From positions 1 through 64,000 of the forward strand of contig CAYGTC010000003.1 in NCBI GenBank assembly GCA_964352735.1: DNA of 64,000 nt. The letters are read 5' to 3'. Positions within the stretch are counted from its first letter, which is position 1, and each line of letters begins with the position of its first letter. Position numbers and translations under genes: made by a program. Of this stretch, positions 9,929 to 17,632 are shown one piece after another. Origin of the DNA: NORP309 sp964352735. GTDB taxonomy: Bacteria > Pseudomonadota > Gammaproteobacteria > Xanthomonadales > Marinicellaceae. The notes under the pieces are model-generated. The model saw nothing but the letters and a program-made list of their open reading frames with translations. It made no database searches and was not told the DNA's origin.

Positions 9929-12007
9929 ATGAAAAAATCGGTTTTTCTCGTGATGACAGCACTGACCATGAGTGGTTGCGGTGTTGATCACAAAGAAAAT
10001 AAATATGCAAATACAAAAAGTATTAATAAGCAGGAAAATACTCAAGTTGAAGCTATCAGTCAATTAAGTTCAGGAATAGATTTACAATATGTCGATCATT
10101 CTGTTCGCCCCCAAGATGACTTTTATAAATACGTCAATGGAAAGTGGTTAAAAGAATATAAAATGCCAGCTGACAAATCACGTTATGGGGCTTTCAATGC
10201 ATTAAGAGATAAGAGTGAAAAGGACGTTAAAACCATTATTGATAAATTAGCACAAAACACTTATGCAGTTGGTTCAGACGAGCAAAAAATAGGTGACTTA
10301 TACAAAAGTTACATGGATGTGGATGCCATAGAAAAGGCTGGACTGAGTGTTTTAGAAGATGATCTTAAAAAAATCAAAGCAATCACTAATTACAACGACC
10401 TTTTAAAGTATATGGCTTACGCTGATCGTTATACAGATGCCCCATTTGGCTTGTATGTGAGTGTGGATGCAAAGAATTCAAATCGTTATATCACCTATAT
10501 TGGTCAGTCTGGATTGGGTTTGCCAGATAGGGATTATTATCTAAATGAAGATGAAAAATTTAAAAATATCAGAGAAAAATACTTAACCTTAATTGAGAAT
10601 ATGTTTACATTGGCAGATTTTGCCAATCCAAAGCAGTCTGCTCAAACAATCATGGCGCTTGAAACACAGTTGGCAAAAGGGCATTGGACCAATGTTGAGA
10701 GACGTGACAGTGAAAAATCTTATAACTTAAAAACTTATGATGAGTTTAAAGGTTTGATGCCAGATTTAAATATAGATCAATGGATGGGTAATACCACACT
10801 TAAAAACGTTGAAGAATTGGTTGTTGGCCAACCAGATTATTTGGAAAAACTCAATACAATCATAAAACAAACATCTATTGATGATTGGAAAACCTATTTT
10901 AACTGGAAGCTGATAGATGCTGCGGCAAGCTATTTACCAAAGAAATTTGATGATGAAAACTTTAAATTTTATGGTACTGTTTTGAGGGGTACAACAGAGC
11001 AAAGAGAACGTTGGAAAAGAGCTATTGGCACCGTAAACAGTGGAGTCGGCGAGTTGGTAGGTAAAGTGTATGTGAAATCGTATTTTCCACCAGATGCCAA
11101 GCGTAAAATGGATAATTTGATTGAAAACCTTCGCACTGCTTATGGTCAAAGTATCAAAGAATTGGATTGGATGAGTGAAGAAACAAAGGTTAAAGCCCTG
11201 GATAAATTGAAAAAATTTGATCCAAAAATCGGTTATCCAAGTGAATGGAAAGATTACAGCAGTTTAAACATAGATAAAGCTTCTTTGGTTAAAAATATGC
11301 ATGCTGTTCAAACCTGGGGTATCAACAGAAATCGTAGTAAATTAGGAAAACCCATTGATAGAACAGAGTGGGGCATGAACCCTCAAACAGTAAATGCCTA
11401 CTATAATCCAACCAAAAATGAAATAGTTTTTCCTGCTGGCATCTTACAACCACCATTCTTTAATTTGGCAGCAGACGATGCTGTTAATTATGGTGGAATT
11501 GGCGCCGTTATTGGGCATGAAATGGGCCATGGTTTTGATGATCAGGGATCATTATTTGATGGAGATGGTAACTTAAGTAGTTGGTGGACTGATGAAGATA
11601 GAGAAAAATTCAACGCCAGAACTGCAATATTGATTGAACAGTACAACAATTATACAGTACTGGACGGAACGGCCAACGTTAATGGTGAATTAACACAAGG
11701 CGAAAATATTGGTGACTTGAGTGGTTTATCTATCGCTTATAAAGCCTATAAAAACGCTTATCCAGAGAATGTTACGATTGATGGTTTGACTTCAGATGAA
11801 AGGTTTTTCTTCGGTTGGGCACAGATTTGGCGTGGAAAAATGAGGGATGAAGCTCAGCTTCAACAAGTGGCTACAGACCCCCATTCACCAGCTCAATTCA
11901 GAGGCAATGGACCTTTGAAAAACTTCCCTCCTTTCCTAAAACAGTTTAATGTTAAAGAAGGTGATGGCATGTATTTGGCTCCAGAAGATCGTGTTAAAAT
12001 TTGGTAA
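9929..12007 (+). CDS. M13 family zinc metallopeptidase (neprilysin/PepO-like) lipoprotein
   Basis: A 692-residue endopeptidase for oligopeptides. The N-terminus is a lipoprotein signal with lipobox LTMSGC (Cys at 17), so it is probably membrane-anchored in the periplasm. The zinc site HEMGH is at 530-534 (ligands H530 and H534, catalytic Glu531). The third ligand is Glu592 in GENIGDLSG. The PDDFYKYVNGKW segment near residue 60 and the C-terminal FFFGWAQIWRGK are family hallmarks. GGAAAA lies 5 nt before the ATG. A strong intrinsic terminator follows the gene. With the S46 peptidase upstream it forms a peptide-degrading group, probably independently promoted because the gap is 130 nt. Confidence 0.96.
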   Translation: MKKSVFLVMTALTMSGCGVDHKENKYANTKSINKQENTQVEAISQLSSGIDLQYVDHSVRPQDDFYKYVNGKWLKEYKMPADKSRYGAFNALRDKSEKDVKTIIDKLAQNTYAVGSDEQKIGDLYKSYMDVDAIEKAGLSVLEDDLKKIKAITNYNDLLKYMAYADRYTDAPFGLYVSVDAKNSNRYITYIGQSGLGLPDRDYYLNEDEKFKNIREKYLTLIENMFTLADFANPKQSAQTIMALETQLAKGHWTNVERRDSEKSYNLKTYDEFKGLMPDLNIDQWMGNTTLKNVEELVVGQPDYLEKLNTIIKQTSIDDWKTYFNWKLIDAAASYLPKKFDDENFKFYGTVLRGTTEQRERWKRAIGTVNSGVGELVGKVYVKSYFPPDAKRKMDNLIENLRTAYGQSIKELDWMSEETKVKALDKLKKFDPKIGYPSEWKDYSSLNIDKASLVKNMHAVQTWGINRNRSKLGKPIDRTEWGMNPQTVNAYYNPTKNEIVFPAGILQPPFFNLAADDAVNYGGIGAVIGHEMGHGFDDQGSLFDGDGNLSSWWTDEDREKFNARTAILIEQYNNYTVLDGTANVNGELTQGENIGDLSGLSIAYKAYKNAYPENVTIDGLTSDERFFFGWAQIWRGKMRDEAQLQQVATDPHSPAQFRGNGPLKNFPPFLKQFNVKEGDGMYLAPEDRVKIW

Positions 12008-12035
12008 TTGGCTGATTTAATTACCAGTTTTATAT

Positions 12036-12067
12036 AAAAAAGCCGTTGCAGTTGCAATGGCTTTTTT
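12036..12067 (+). terminator. Intrinsic terminator after the M13 peptidase gene
   Basis: AAAAAAGCC and GGCTTTTTT arms enclose an inner TTGCA/TGCAA pairing and end in a T-run. It lies 29 nt after the stop codon. Confidence 0.85.
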
Positions 12068-12209
12068 AATACCTATAGATGTCATGCTTCAAAAAAATAT
12101 TAGATACGCTGGCGTATGGTTGTTAATAAATTTGATAATTATAATAATAATATAAAACAATGACTTAGATATTTTATTGAGATTTTTATTAGGATAATTG
12201 TGAATTTTC

Positions 12210-12227
12210 AGAGTACACATGTAAACT
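12210..12227. promoter_or_regulatory. FabR/DesT-like operator upstream of fabA
   Basis: The palindrome AGAGTACACATGTAAACT has half-sites AGnGTACA/TGTAnACT. This resembles the operators of the TetR-family regulators FabR and DesT that control unsaturated fatty acid synthesis genes. It ends 25 nt before the predicted -35 box of fabA. Recognition is by resemblance and context only. Confidence 0.45.
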
Positions 12228-12252
12228 AAAAAATCTAAATGTTTAATCATGC

Positions 12253-12281
12253 TTGACATTGGTAATAATACTGCTTAGTAT
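12253..12281 (+). promoter_or_regulatory. Sigma-70 promoter of fabA-fabB
   Basis: A perfect -35 TTGACA (12253-12258), a 17-bp spacer and a -10 TAGTAT (12276-12281, 4 of 6) lie 33 nt before the fabA ATG. Confidence 0.6.
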
Positions 12282-12314
12282 GCCAGCTTTCATTCAATCA
12301 ATTTTGATAAAATA

Positions 12315-12830
12315 ATGACAAAGCAAAACTCTTTTAGTAATAAGGAATTGATCAAATGCAGCCAAGGCCAATTGTTTGGAGAAGACAATGCTAAACTGCC
12401 ATCCGATCAAATGTTAATGGTAGACAGAATAGTTGAAATTAATGATAACGGTGGTGATTTTAACAATGGCGAAATCATTGCTGAGTTAGACATTCATCCT
12501 GATTTGTGGTTCTTTGCTTGTCATTTTAAAGGTGATCCAGTTATGCCAGGGTGCTTGGGTTTAGATGCATTATGGCAATTGGTTGGTTTTCACATGATTT
12601 GGAATGGTTATGAAGGCAAAGGTAGGGCGTTGGGTGTTGGAGATGTCAAGTTTCGCGGTCAAGTTTTGCCAAACGCTAAAAAAGTAACCTATCATCTCAA
12701 CATTAAACGAATGATAGCATCAAAATTAAAATACGCCATCGCCAATGGTTCAGTCAGTGTTGATGGAAAAAAAATATATACTGCTGAAAAATTAAGAGTG
12801 GGTTTATTCACATCAACAGAGGATTTTTAA
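12315..12830 (+). CDS. fabA: 3-hydroxydecanoyl-ACP dehydratase/isomerase
   Basis: A 171-residue cytoplasmic enzyme that dehydrates 3-hydroxydecanoyl-ACP and isomerises the trans-2 to the cis-3 product, the branch point of anaerobic unsaturated fatty acid synthesis. The protein aligns end to end with E. coli FabA. Catalytic His70 (FACHF) and Asp84 (CLGLD) fall at the same numbers, and GKGRALGVG and GQVLP are kept. It is followed by fabB after 10 nt, the usual fabAB operon. A canonical promoter and a FabR/DesT-like palindrome lie upstream, suggesting control by membrane lipid status. Confidence 0.98.
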   Translation: MTKQNSFSNKELIKCSQGQLFGEDNAKLPSDQMLMVDRIVEINDNGGDFNNGEIIAELDIHPDLWFFACHFKGDPVMPGCLGLDALWQLVGFHMIWNGYEGKGRALGVGDVKFRGQVLPNAKKVTYHLNIKRMIASKLKYAIANGSVSVDGKKIYTAEKLRVGLFTSTEDF

Positions 12831-12840
12831 TTAATTTATT

Positions 12841-14061
12841 ATGAAAAGAGTCGTTATTACAGGTTATGGTATAGTTTCTTGCCTTGGAAATAATAAGCAA
12901 GAGGTCTTAACTTCACTTAAGTCCAGTCAATCTGGCATATCATTCAATCCGAGCTATGTAGAAAATGGTCTCAGAAGCCATGTTTCAGGTAGTATCGATA
13001 TTAATTTAAAAGACCACATTGGGCGCAAGGACTTCAGATTCATGAGTGCAAGTTCCGCATACGCTTACATCGCTATGAAAGAAGCCATTGAACAATCTGG
13101 ATTAGAACCATCACAAGTATCAAATATCAAAACGGGTTTGATTGTCGGAGCAGGAGGGTCTTCATCGGAGAGTATTGTCGAGAGCATTGATAAATTGAGG
13201 GCAAAAGGTATACGGAAAGTAGGGCCTTATGTGGTTACAAAATCAATGAGCAGTGGCATATCAGCTTGTTTAGCTACCCCCTATAAAATAAAAGGTTTGA
13301 ATTATTCTATCAGCTCAGCCTGCGCCACAGGTGCTCATTGTATAGGTCTTGCAGTAGAACAAATTCAATTTGGTAAACAAGATGTCATTTTTGCAGGTGG
13401 TGGTGAAGAGGAACATTGGTCATTAAGCATGATGTTTGATGGTATGGGTGCATTATCCACTAAATTTAATAATACACCAGAGCAAGCTTCAAAGCCTTAT
13501 GATCAAAGCCGAGATGGTTTTGTAATTGCAGGTGGAGCTGGGATAATGGTTTTAGAAAGTTTGGATCACGCACTTGCGCGTGGAGCGAATATTTTGGCAG
13601 AAGTGGTTGGTTATGGTGCAACTTCAGATGGTGATAATATGGTTGCTCCTTCTGGAGAAGGTGCGATACGTTGTATGCACATGGCGATAGAAACGGTGGA
13701 TGGACCAATTGACTATATCAATACACATGGCACAAGTACGCCTTTAGGAGATGTGGTAGAAATTAATGCCGTTCGTGAGGTGTTTAGCGGGAATATACCA
13801 AGAATCTCATCAACCAAGTCTTTATCCGGCCACTCCTTGGGTGCTGCTGGAGTTCATGAGGCCATTTACTCAATGTTGATGATGGAAAACAGTTTTATCA
13901 CAGGAACAGCGAACCTCAATGAACTTGATGCCAAAATAGCCAGTGATACACCAATAGTCAGAGAGAACATAGAAAATATTGACATCAATACAGTGATGTC
14001 AAATAGTTTTGGTTTTGGCGGAACCAATGCTACTTTGGTTTTGCAAAAATATGGAGCGTAA
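12841..14061 (+). CDS. fabB: 3-oxoacyl-ACP synthase I
   Basis: A 406-residue condensing enzyme that elongates the cis-3-decenoyl-ACP made by FabA. The catalytic triad is Cys161 (SSACATG), His296 (THGTST) and His331 (SGHSLGAAG), within two residues of the E. coli FabB numbering. The glycine-rich C-terminus SFGFGGTNA is present. It is directly downstream of fabA and should be co-transcribed. An intrinsic terminator closes the operon at about 14124-14160. Confidence 0.98.
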   Translation: MKRVVITGYGIVSCLGNNKQEVLTSLKSSQSGISFNPSYVENGLRSHVSGSIDINLKDHIGRKDFRFMSASSAYAYIAMKEAIEQSGLEPSQVSNIKTGLIVGAGGSSSESIVESIDKLRAKGIRKVGPYVVTKSMSSGISACLATPYKIKGLNYSISSACATGAHCIGLAVEQIQFGKQDVIFAGGGEEEHWSLSMMFDGMGALSTKFNNTPEQASKPYDQSRDGFVIAGGAGIMVLESLDHALARGANILAEVVGYGATSDGDNMVAPSGEGAIRCMHMAIETVDGPIDYINTHGTSTPLGDVVEINAVREVFSGNIPRISSTKSLSGHSLGAAGVHEAIYSMLMMENSFITGTANLNELDAKIASDTPIVRENIENIDINTVMSNSFGFGGTNATLVLQKYGA

Positions 14062-14123
14062 TTACTGAATTATTACTCATTAAGATATGGATTTTTGTAA
14101 ACACATATGATGTTAGTATTAAT

Positions 14124-14160
14124 AAGCGCCATACAATTTGTTTGGCGTTTATGATTTTTT
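14124..14160 (+). terminator. Intrinsic terminator after fabB
   Basis: An AAGCGCCA arm pairs with TGGCGTTT, extended by ACAA/TTGT, and a T6 run follows at 14155-14160. Confidence 0.75.
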
Positions 14161-14216
14161 AAGTCATTTGAAGTTATTTTTTTAACCCTAAATGAGTTTC
14201 ATATTTGTTGTGCTAA

Positions 14217-14222
14217 TATAAT
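14217..14222 (+). promoter_or_regulatory. Candidate -10 box for the GNAT/borosin operon
   Basis: TATAAT lies 25 nt before the GNAT ATG and after the fabB terminator. No good -35 hexamer is at the right distance; a TG dinucleotide just upstream could give an extended -10. This would drive the acetyltransferase, methyltransferase and precursor genes as one unit. Confidence 0.4.
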
Positions 14223-14246
14223 TTAGCAATATCATCATTAATAACC

Positions 14247-14771
14247 ATGAATATAAGCAAATTATCCTTAATTGATCTGAAGCCACTGGCTGAAAGTGAT
14301 TTACCGTTGTTTTTAACAACGTATACCGATACTGAGATGATGATTAATGTTGGCGCACCTTTAACAATTAAAGAAACTGTGGCATTGTTTTATAGGGTGT
14401 TATCTGAGATCGGTAAAAAAACACCTCAATACCTCTTTTATGTCATTAAAAAGGGTGATATCGACCTGGGCATAATTGGCTTGTTATGGAATCAAAAGGC
14501 TCGAGATAAAGTAGAATTGGGCATAATGGTATCGAAAACTTTCCATGGCAAAGGTTACGCCTACAAAGCTGTTAAATTATTGATGGAAAGTGCTTTTGAT
14601 GAACTCAATATTAAGTCAATGATAGTTCTTTGCAATCTGAACAACACCATGGCGAATCGAATCTCGCATGCATTAGGTTTTAAAAATAAAGGCACTATCC
14701 AATCTCAATTACAACATAAAATTAAATGGGAAATCACAATTGAACAATTCAGACAATCACAAAAAAGGTAG
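14247..14771 (+). CDS. GNAT family N-acetyltransferase
   Basis: A 174-residue RimJ/RimL-like GNAT domain. An N-terminal strand leads into DLKPLAESDLPLF, and the acetyl-CoA segment is seen around VELGIMVSKTFHGKGYAYKAV (a variant of Q/RxxGxG/A), followed by NNTMANRISHALGFKNKG. It acetylates an amine with acetyl-CoA; the substrate is unknown. The 3' end overlaps the borosin methyltransferase gene by 32 nt, so the two are co-transcribed and probably translationally coupled. It could act on the RiPP product or be an immunity or tailoring enzyme, but that is inference from position. Confidence 0.88.
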   Translation: MNISKLSLIDLKPLAESDLPLFLTTYTDTEMMINVGAPLTIKETVALFYRVLSEIGKKTPQYLFYVIKKGDIDLGIIGLLWNQKARDKVELGIMVSKTFHGKGYAYKAVKLLMESAFDELNIKSMIVLCNLNNTMANRISHALGFKNKGTIQSQLQHKIKWEITIEQFRQSQKR

Positions 14772-15531
14772 TTTAGTTAATGTTGGCTTAGGCATGACTT
14801 TAGGATCGCATATCACCCCATTATCCAGAAGCTATATAGAAAAAGCCGATGTGGTCTTTGTTGCAGCGTCCAATAATATTGTAGAGCAATGGGTTGAAGG
14901 CATGAATACTGATGTGCGAAGTTTACAAAATTATTATAAGGAAGGGACTTCTCGGATGATTACGTATCGTAATATGGTCGAGGCCATTATGCAGGAAGTG
15001 CGAGCTGGCAAGCAGGTCTGTGGAGCATTTTATGGCCACCCTGGTGTTTTTGCATGGGCGCCACATGAGTCAATTAAGCAAGCAAAGTCAGAGGGCTATA
15101 AAGCACATATGGAGCCAGGTGTTTCGGCAGAAGATTGTTTGTATGCAGATTTGGGAATTGACCCAGGTAAATACGGATGCACTCATTTTGAAGCCAGTCA
15201 ATTTATGTTCAGAAATAAAACATTTGATCCATCAGCTTATTTGGTATTATGGCAAGTGGGCATTGCCGGTGATAAAAGTCTAGCAAAATTTTCAACCGTT
15301 GCCAAATATAAACAAGTATTGGTAGATATGTTGTTACAAACCTATCCTGCAGACTTCGAGGTAACACTTTATGAATGTGCAGTTTTGCCGATAGAAGAAA
15401 CGTTGATTAAAAAGATAAAATTGTCTGAGTTTGCAGAAGCTGAAATGAGCTTGAAAACAACGGCAATTCTCCCTCCATACAAAAAAACTACACTAAATAA
15501 GGACATTGTTAAACTTGTAGAAAATTTATAG
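14740..15531 (+). CDS. Borosin-type peptide backbone alpha-N-methyltransferase (split borosin)
   Basis: A 263-residue SAM-dependent enzyme of the tetrapyrrole-methylase fold. The N-terminal VNVGLGMTLG loop, FYGHPGVF and PGVSAEDCLYADLG are diagnostic of the borosin methyltransferases typified by fungal OphMA and bacterial SonM, which methylate backbone amides of a precursor peptide. Residues matching the OphMA active site, as I recall it, are Tyr66, Arg72, Tyr76 and Tyr98 at the same numbers. The protein ends near residue 260 with no fused core, so the substrate must be separate (split type); the 66-residue peptide encoded downstream fits. The start is TTG within the GNAT gene, with GGGAA 9 nt upstream. 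The first in-frame ATG (codon 19) would remove the conserved glycine loop. Confidence 0.92.
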   Translation: MNNSDNHKKGSLVNVGLGMTLGSHITPLSRSYIEKADVVFVAASNNIVEQWVEGMNTDVRSLQNYYKEGTSRMITYRNMVEAIMQEVRAGKQVCGAFYGHPGVFAWAPHESIKQAKSEGYKAHMEPGVSAEDCLYADLGIDPGKYGCTHFEASQFMFRNKTFDPSAYLVLWQVGIAGDKSLAKFSTVAKYKQVLVDMLLQTYPADFEVTLYECAVLPIEETLIKKIKLSEFAEAEMSLKTTAILPPYKKTTLNKDIVKLVENL

Positions 15532-15572
15532 CCTGTATGATACCATGATCGCTCATTTAACAATAATTTACA

Positions 15573-15578
15573 AGAGGG
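15573..15578 (+). promoter_or_regulatory. Strong Shine-Dalgarno of the precursor gene
   Basis: AGAGGG lies 6 nt before the ATG at 15585. It is much better than the site of the upstream methyltransferase, as expected if the peptide substrate is made in excess of the enzyme. Confidence 0.7.
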
Positions 15579-15584
15579 TAAAGT

Positions 15585-15785
15585 ATGAATCCAGCAATTA
15601 AAATTTTAGAGAAAATTGGTCAGAATGTATCTTTAAACCAGCATGATAATTTGATAGAAATGCTACAAAGTATAAATGTTGCTCAGCATGATTCATTGCG
15701 AATGATAAAAGATACTACAAATGAGTTCGTTTGTTTGCTGATTCCTGAAGATGAAGAAGGTGAAGACAAAGGGGAAGATGAATAA
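15585..15785 (+). CDS. Candidate split-borosin precursor peptide
   Basis: A 66-residue peptide encoded 53 nt after the methyltransferase gene. Residues 1-42 are predicted helical (IKILEKIGQNVSLNQ and later LIEMLQSINV), like the borosin-binding domain of SonA-type precursors, including an IGQN segment resembling LGQD there. A short hydrophobic stretch follows, EFVCLLIP (47-54), the probable core. In SonA the methylated residues are aliphatic and lie in a similar C-terminal position. The tail (55-66) is almost entirely Glu, Asp, Gly and Lys and may be a follower. The peptide has one Cys (Cys50) and no signal peptide or GG leader. Assignment rests on neighbourhood, size and layout. Confidence 0.82.
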   Translation: MNPAIKILEKIGQNVSLNQHDNLIEMLQSINVAQHDSLRMIKDTTNEFVCLLIPEDEEGEDKGEDE

Positions 15786-15831
15786 TTTAACCTATAATCA
15801 TAGATTAATACCAATGAAATCTAAGTAATAT

Positions 15832-17622
15832 ATGACTCTTAAATATCCAAAATTATTAATCGTTTTAATTATTTATTGTATCACTTTTGTTTATGCTCAA
15901 GATGTTGAACATGTGAAAGAAAATGTAGTTGTTGATAAAAGTAATAACATTAATCAAATCTTGGTTGAAGCTGAAAGTATGAGATCAGGAAATTTCCAAC
16001 AATTTGAGGATAAACTCAAATTGTTGGAAAAAAGTGAAAAGATATTTTCTGCGTACCAAAGATGTTTATTTAATTATCTATCTATTTATAAAATTAGTTT
16101 AATTGGACAATTTGAATCTGCAAGTAAGCAACTTAATCAGCTTTTTGGTGAATGTGAAGATTTAGATATTAAATTAAAAATTAAATCTTTATTAGCAAAT
16201 TTATATGTTATTTCAGGCGATTATCTGAAAGCTATTTCCAGTTTGGACTTTTTATTTCCTAATGTTGATAAAACATCGAACAAGACCAATAAATATCTTG
16301 CATATATGGCTGCAATAGTTGTTTATGATTTAGTTGATCAATATCAATTGAGTTTAAAGTTTTCTGATTTATTACTAAATGAAAACCCACCTGAAAGTTA
16401 CATTTGTAAAGCAAAAATTTATAAATACATTTCTTTAATTAAATCAAATAATTCTTCTCCATCTGAATCTGAAATTGAGACAGCTATAAAACACTGTCAA
16501 AATTTAGGTGAGATTGTTTATGCTCAAGGTCTAAATACAAAATGGATAGAATCTAGATTAAACTCATCGACTTCTAAAGAAGAAGTTGAGAAGCTCTTAT
16601 CTTTATTAACAGATGCAGATGGTGAAATTGAAAACACTAATTATAAAAACCTCATCGCTGCAAAGAATAGCCTTCTTGCACAAATTCATGAAAAATTAGG
16701 AAACCATTCAAAAGCAACTAGTTTTGCAAATTTATCCATTGAAGCTAGTCACTCTATAGGTGCAACAAAACCCAAAATAGACGCTTTACAGGTATTAATT
16801 AACTACTATCAATACAATAAAGATTTTGAAAAGGTCAATAGTTTCTTAATTGAAAGAAACAATGCTGAGAAAAAACTCTATTCTGATAAGCAAGCAAAAT
16901 TGATGGCTTATCAAACTGTGAAACATGACAGTTTAGCCAATACATTACAAATAGAGTCATTGAATCAAAGAAATACATTACTGCAATTGGAAAACAAATT
17001 GGCAGAAAAATCTAAGACCAACCAACTGTTGTTGACCAGTTTGTTGGGTATCATCATATTGTTTTTATTGATATTGGGTTATCGAATATACAAACAACAA
17101 AAACTATACAAACGTCTTTCAGAACGAGACCCAATGACGAAGATCTATAACCGTAAAGGCATTAAGGATTATATGGATTATTTGTTACCGTATTCCAAAA
17201 ATAAAAATGAGATCGTTGCTTATGGTATTTTTGATTTGGACTTATTCAAGAGAATCAATGATAAATATGGCCATGCGATTGGAGATTGGGTGATCAAAAA
17301 TTCTGTTATGGTTTGTCGAAAATTGAGTAACAATAAAGTCACTTTTGCACGTTTGGGTGGCGAAGAATTTGCCTTGATCATTAATGATTCCAGTTTGAAA
17401 GAAGTTGAGGAATTTGCAGAAAAGTGTAGGGTCGCGATTCAAGAAATTTCTACTCAAGAAGAGACTGGTTTTGATTTTACAATTTCAGCCAGTTTTGGTA
17501 TAACCACAACAGAAATATCAGGTTATGATTATGCTGACCTTATGCAAAATGCTGATGCGGCTTTATACCAAGCCAAAAATGGTGGGAGAAACCAAGTTCA
17601 GGTCTATCAAGGCTCTGAATGA
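15832..17622 (+). CDS. Membrane diguanylate cyclase with periplasmic TPR-like domain
   Basis: A 596-residue sensor that makes cyclic-di-GMP. The order is: signal peptide or anchor (1-22), alpha-helical repeat region (about 40-370, TPR-like), coiled coil (about 375-400), one transmembrane helix (about 402-420) and a C-terminal GGDEF domain. The active-site motif is GGEEF at 509-513. The inhibitory RxxD site expected five residues upstream is absent (SNNK instead), so product feedback through that site is unlikely. It starts 46 nt after the precursor gene on the same strand. Read-through is possible, but the class is common and may be unrelated to the RiPP. Confidence 0.92.
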   Translation: MTLKYPKLLIVLIIYCITFVYAQDVEHVKENVVVDKSNNINQILVEAESMRSGNFQQFEDKLKLLEKSEKIFSAYQRCLFNYLSIYKISLIGQFESASKQLNQLFGECEDLDIKLKIKSLLANLYVISGDYLKAISSLDFLFPNVDKTSNKTNKYLAYMAAIVVYDLVDQYQLSLKFSDLLLNENPPESYICKAKIYKYISLIKSNNSSPSESEIETAIKHCQNLGEIVYAQGLNTKWIESRLNSSTSKEEVEKLLSLLTDADGEIENTNYKNLIAAKNSLLAQIHEKLGNHSKATSFANLSIEASHSIGATKPKIDALQVLINYYQYNKDFEKVNSFLIERNNAEKKLYSDKQAKLMAYQTVKHDSLANTLQIESLNQRNTLLQLENKLAEKSKTNQLLLTSLLGIIILFLLILGYRIYKQQKLYKRLSERDPMTKIYNRKGIKDYMDYLLPYSKNKNEIVAYGIFDLDLFKRINDKYGHAIGDWVIKNSVMVCRKLSNNKVTFARLGGEEFALIINDSSLKEVEEFAEKCRVAIQEISTQEETGFDFTISASFGITTTEISGYDYADLMQNADAALYQAKNGGRNQVQVYQGSE

Positions 17623-17632
17623 TATTTATTAT

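Noticed and set aside
14740..15531. Reading the gene as a cobalamin-pathway (CbiF/CobM-like) or MazG-linked tetrapyrrole methylase
   Set aside because: No cobalamin genes are near, and FYGHPGVF with the conserved Tyr/Arg set and a small peptide gene downstream fits borosin enzymes much better.
15832..17622. GGDEF gene as a member of the borosin cluster
   Set aside because: The position alone supports this. The protein class is common and has no known link to RiPPs, so it was kept as a question rather than included in the cluster call.
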